Below, one piece after another: positions 7,038 through 9,273 of a stretch of 9,273 nucleotides of DNA. The stretch is from JBLYYQ01 sp048550035. Its GTDB lineage: Bacteria; Nitrospinota_A; UBA7883; JBLYYQ01. Where the stretch lies: the NCBI GenBank assembly GCA_048550035.1, contig JBLYYQ010000089.1, positions 1-9,273 on the forward strand, written 5' to 3'. The notes under the pieces are model-generated. The model saw nothing but the letters and a program-made list of their open reading frames with translations, was not told the origin of the DNA and ran no database searches. Every line of letters starts with the position of its first letter. Positions within the stretch are counted from its first letter, which is position 1. The translations under genes were made by a program, and so were the position numbers.

Positions 7038-7316
7038 CTATTCATAGAACCCTGATTTTATCAGGTTTGATAGATTTAATAAAGCTTCTTTACTATCTAG
7101 ACCAGTTGCAGTTAATTTCAAGATGCTCCCTTTCTCTGCCGCTAGTAGTAGCAATGAGCTAATATCTTTCCCATTTGCAATGTAATTGTCACCTATCTCT
7201 ACCTCAATAGTGGAGCTATATTTTTGCGACTCTTTTACAAATAGTGTGGCTGTCCTAGCATGAAGACCCCATTCGTTAACTATCTCAACTTCCACTTTTG
7301 AGACTAAATTTTTCAC
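7038..7316 (-). CDS. ptsH: HPr, PTS phosphocarrier protein
   Basis: HPr carries phosphate from Enzyme I to EIIA proteins. The 92 residues have the active-site H19 in GLHARTATLF and the usual C-terminal region to SGFYE. Two residues depart from the family norm. The Pro that usually follows HAR is Thr (T22). The site equivalent to regulatory Ser46 is Asp (D51 in NGKDISSLLLLAAEKG, where related proteins read NGKSIMGVMMLAA). So the HPr kinase target serine is absent, although two serines follow at 53-54. The GTG start shares a base with the upstream EIIA stop (TAGTG) and has only a weak Shine-Dalgarno, which points to translational coupling. GTG is the first available start, and it leaves a normal-length HPr. 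Confidence 0.93.
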   Translation of the reverse strand: MKNLVSKVEVEIVNEWGLHARTATLFVKESQKYSSTIEVEIGDNYIANGKDISSLLLLAAEKGSILKLTATGLDSKEALLNLSNLIKSGFYE

Positions 7317-7783
7317 TACTTGGCAGGTTGTATGCTACCACCATTCCCTGGTTTGGAGCGCTTTGACAATAGATCAGATGCTAGAAAAATGTTATCTTGG
7401 CCATAACCTCTCAATTTTAATGCCATTTCCTCTAGCGATATATCTTCATCAATCACAGCAGCTTGCAGTAGCATCGGAAGGTTTACTCCAGCAATGAGCT
7501 CGACATCCATCCCATCAATCAATGATAGGGCTATATTAGATGGGGCACCTCCGAATAGATCTGTAAATACTATTATACCTCTGTTTGCTGGCAGCTTCGC
7601 AAGCGCATCTTTGATCGTGAGACGTGCCTGCTCTACATCTACTTCATGATCAATCTCAACTTCCATAAAGTTATCTGATACAGGTGTGATAAACTTTAAT
7701 GTCTCTAGTAGTGCGCTAGCTAGTGAACCATGAGCTATAATAAGGTAACAAAATTTCTTGTTAGAATTCTCTTTGTTTTCCAC
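7316..7783 (-). CDS. Stand-alone PTS EIIA of the mannose family
   Basis: This is a soluble phosphoacceptor of the EIIA-Man fold, phosphorylated by HPr. The 155 residues contain the active-site H18 in IIAHGSLA and D75 in FTDLFGGAPSN. The 57-residue spacing equals that of H10 and D67 in the E. coli ManX EIIA domain. AGVNLPMLL (98-106) is a further family signature. No EIIB domain is fused and no EIIB, EIIC or EIID gene is near, so sugar transport from this locus is unlikely and a regulatory role is inferred. The first 10 residues are a polar extension before the core fold. Translation must start at GTG (7781-7783): an in-frame stop lies just upstream and no other start precedes the catalytic histidine. 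It begins one base after the ptsN stop. Confidence 0.9.
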   Translation of the reverse strand: MENKENSNKKFCYLIIAHGSLASALLETLKFITPVSDNFMEVEIDHEVDVEQARLTIKDALAKLPANRGIIVFTDLFGGAPSNIALSLIDGMDVELIAGVNLPMLLQAAVIDEDISLEEMALKLRGYGQDNIFLASDLLSKRSKPGNGGSIQPAK

Positions 7784-7784
7784 T

Positions 7785-8249
7785 TTAATCTAAACTTTCG
7801 TCTCTATTTTTAATTATTTCAAATATCCGCTCTGATGAATCGGCTTCTTCAATTAAAACTTTGAATTTAGGGTTCGTAAGCAATCTCGATATTCGGGCTA
7901 ATGCCTTTAGATGATTAGTTGTCGATTTATCAGTTGATAATAGCATAAATATAAACTTTACCTGTTTATCATCAACTGCTCCAAAATCGACCCCTGTCGA
8001 GAGCTTCGCAAACGCTCCTAATGGTTGATCGAGATCTTTATATTTAGCGTGAGGAATCGCAATCTCATTGCCAATACCTGTTGAACCTAATTTCTCTCGT
8101 GTAATCAATGCGTCAAAAGCTAAATCTGAGTCTTGGATCGCTCCATTGGTTTTTAACAGTAGACAAAGCTGTTTTAATGAATCAGCTTTATCTATCACAC
8201 TAAGATTCGAAATTACATTTGCTTCAGCTAAAAATGCTGTTATTCGCAT
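7785..8249 (-). CDS. ptsN: PtsN, nitrogen-regulatory EIIA (EIIA-Ntr)
   Basis: EIIA-Ntr is a phosphorylation-controlled regulator rather than a transporter subunit. In enterobacteria it acts on potassium uptake, stress responses and nitrogen/carbon balance. The 154-residue chain (E. coli 163) carries the family motif LGSTGIGNEIAIPHAK with phosphohistidine H67, plus the downstream segment FIFMLLSTDK and a typical C-terminal helix around HLKALARISRLL. Location directly after rpoN-hpf is characteristic of ptsN. AAGAG lies six bases before the ATG and overlaps the end of hpf, so the nine-nucleotide gap favours coupled translation. Its partner here is presumably the HPr encoded two genes downstream, since no separate NPr is visible. 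Confidence 0.94.
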   Translation of the reverse strand: MRITAFLAEANVISNLSVIDKADSLKQLCLLLKTNGAIQDSDLAFDALITREKLGSTGIGNEIAIPHAKYKDLDQPLGAFAKLSTGVDFGAVDDKQVKFIFMLLSTDKSTTNHLKALARISRLLTNPKFKVLIEEADSSERIFEIIKNRDESLD

Positions 8250-8258
8250 CTTATTCTC

Positions 8259-8567
8259 TTATTTAGGACTACTATTCTTTCTTTTTGCTTCATTCTTTCC
8301 TTTTACTTTTTTTGCTTGGCGTTCTAGTTTATCTATCGTAGCATCAATTGCTGCATACATGTCAGAAGCTCTACTAGCAGAGTGCAAATCTGATCCTCTT
8401 ACATGAATTGTGATCTCTACAATCTGATCTTGCTTCTCAACTTTTAGTATCACATGTGTTGCAATAATATTATGCAAAAATTTACCCACTTTTGATACTT
8501 TTCCTTCTGTATATTCTCTTAAAGCAGGTGTTACTTCAATATTGTGACCCGTTATTGTTACTTGCAT
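8259..8567 (-). CDS. hpf: HPF, short-form ribosome hibernation promoting factor
   Basis: HPF binds the decoding region of the 30S subunit and helps convert idle 70S ribosomes into 100S dimers or inactive forms in stationary phase. The 102 residues match the short HPF/YfiA class (E. coli HPF 95). Conserved features are the opening MQVTITGHNIEVTPALREY, the LKVEK strand and SDMYAAIDATIDKLERQ (68-84). The C-terminus is a lysine-rich tail from about residue 85. The long-form dimerisation domain is absent, so 100S formation would need an RMF encoded elsewhere. It follows rpoN by 25 nt, the standard proteobacterial arrangement. The ATG has a strong GGAGG 12 nt upstream. Confidence 0.94.
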   Translation of the reverse strand: MQVTITGHNIEVTPALREYTEGKVSKVGKFLHNIIATHVILKVEKQDQIVEITIHVRGSDLHSASRASDMYAAIDATIDKLERQAKKVKGKNEAKRKNSSPK

Positions 8568-8579
8568 GTTATTTATTAT

Positions 8580-8584
8580 CCTCC
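8580..8584 (-). promoter_or_regulatory. Strong ribosome binding site for hpf
   Basis: A full GGAGG lies in the rpoN-hpf gap, 12 nt before the hpf ATG. It is the best Shine-Dalgarno match in the operon; ptsH, ptsI and the EIIA gene have only weak or misplaced ones. This suggests HPF is translated more efficiently than its neighbours. Confidence 0.6.
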
Positions 8585-8592
8585 ATTAAAAA

Positions 8593-9273
8593 CTATATAT
8601 TAATCTTACGTCGCTTTGATGTCGATGGTATCTGCAATGCTTTCCTATATTTTGTTACAGTTCTTCTTGCAATGTTTACATTTTTAATCTGAAGCTTCTT
8701 AACTATTTGATCATCTGTCAATGGTTTTAATTCATCTTCTGCTTTAATTAGCTGTTTTATAATCTCTTTCACACGGACAGATGACATATCTGAACCCAAA
8801 AATGATGGGACTGTCGAGTGAAAAAAGAACTTTAACTCAAATAATCCTTGTGGTGTCTGAATATACTTATTTGTTGTTACTCGTGAGATTGTAGATTCAT
8901 GCATCCCTATATCATCTGCGATATCACGTAGAACCAGTGGCTTTAAATGGTCAATACCATTGTCTAAGAATCCTTGCTGAAACTTACATATTGATCGTCC
9001 AAATTTCAACATTGTTTGACGGCGTTGTTCAATACTATTTATCATCCATTGTGCTGAATGGTATTTAGAGTCTAAAAATTCATGCGCCTCCTTTTGACCA
9101 CTATTCTTGAACTCTTTATTCTTTAATACCGCTAAATATACAGGGCTTATTTTAAGTGATGGAATTCCGTCATCATTTAGATAGACCTGATATTCATCAT
9201 CAACTTTCACTATGTAAAGATCAGGCGTTACATAGTCTACTTGCTCTTGACTATATTTATGGCCATGTGCTGG
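8593..9273 (-). CDS. rpoN: RNA polymerase sigma-54 factor, C-terminal part (cut by window edge)
   Basis: Sigma-54 directs RNA polymerase to -24/-12 promoters and needs an AAA+ activator to open them. The frame is open to the last base of the window, giving 226 C-terminal residues of a protein usually near 480. Visible parts are the end of the core-binding region (QVDYVTPDLYI onward), the helix-turn-helix region around IGMHESTISRVTTNKYI, the FELKFFF segment, and an intact RpoN box ARRTVTKYRK (8641-8670) that contacts the -24 element. A GTG at 9208-9210 is internal, not the start, because conserved sequence continues upstream of it. No frameshift or stop interrupts the visible part. It heads the hpf-ptsN-EIIA-ptsH-ptsI-murJ series. 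Confidence 0.96.
   Translation of the reverse strand, partial: PAHGHKYSQEQVDYVTPDLYIVKVDDEYQVYLNDDGIPSLKISPVYLAVLKNKEFKNSGQKEAHEFLDSKYHSAQWMINSIEQRRQTMLKFGRSICKFQQGFLDNGIDHLKPLVLRDIADDIGMHESTISRVTTNKYIQTPQGLFELKFFFHSTVPSFLGSDMSSVRVKEIIKQLIKAEDELKPLTDDQIVKKLQIKNVNIARRTVTKYRKALQIPSTSKRRKINI

Noticed and set aside
8068..8406. 112-residue rightward frame across ptsN and hpf
   Set aside because: It is antisense to two well-recognised genes. Its hydrophobic Phe-rich segment is the complement of the Lys-rich HPF tail.
8593..9210. rpoN as a short 205-residue gene starting at GTG 9210
   Set aside because: Sigma-54 sequence continues in frame to the last base of the window, so the gene is cut by the edge and not truncated in the genome.
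1..9273. A new defence, mobile or secretion system
   Set aside because: Every substantial gene except the small membrane protein belongs confidently to a known housekeeping, transport or regulatory family. No transposase, integrase, nuclease, toxin pair or CRISPR-like repeat was seen.

Overview
The window reads as an AT-rich chromosomal segment from a Gram-negative bacterium, most likely a gammaproteobacterium. The reasons are a divergent znuA / znuCB pair, a short-form HPF directly after rpoN, a PtsN-type EIIA-Ntr, and MurJ. Protein motifs support this placement only to class level; no species is named. No rRNA, tRNA, CRISPR array, insertion sequence or phage gene was seen.

Layout from left to right. 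Positions 1-250 carry no convincing gene, only a possible leftward promoter and a short palindrome. A leftward block follows: a small four-helix membrane protein (251-712), znuB (801-1616) and znuC (1616-2344). A 196-bp divergent intergenic region (2345-2540) holds a near-consensus sigma-70 promoter for znuA (2541-3593), the only clear rightward gene. znuA ends 26 bp from the end of a long leftward gene train. In transcription order that train is rpoN (cut by the right edge of the window), hpf, ptsN, a mannose-type EIIA, ptsH, ptsI and murJ. Gaps are at most 29 nt and two starts are GTG, so this is probably one translationally coupled operon.

Function. ZnuABC is a high-affinity zinc importer: ZnuA binds periplasmic zinc, ZnuB is the inner-membrane channel, and ZnuC is the ATPase. 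The right-hand operon is a regulatory phosphotransferase relay. EI takes phosphate from PEP, HPr passes it on, and two stand-alone EIIA proteins receive it. It is co-encoded with sigma-54 and a ribosome-hibernation factor. No sugar-transporting EIIB, EIIC or EIID is visible. murJ (lipid II flippase) is attached to the end of the operon.

The points most worth a second look: an Asp in HPr where the HprK-regulated Ser46 normally sits, together with no hprK or rapZ between ptsN and the EIIA gene; two separate in-frame tandem-repeat expansions in znuA; and murJ joined to a PTS operon. Nothing here amounts to a clearly undescribed system. The genes are recognisable housekeeping and regulatory families in a somewhat unusual order.
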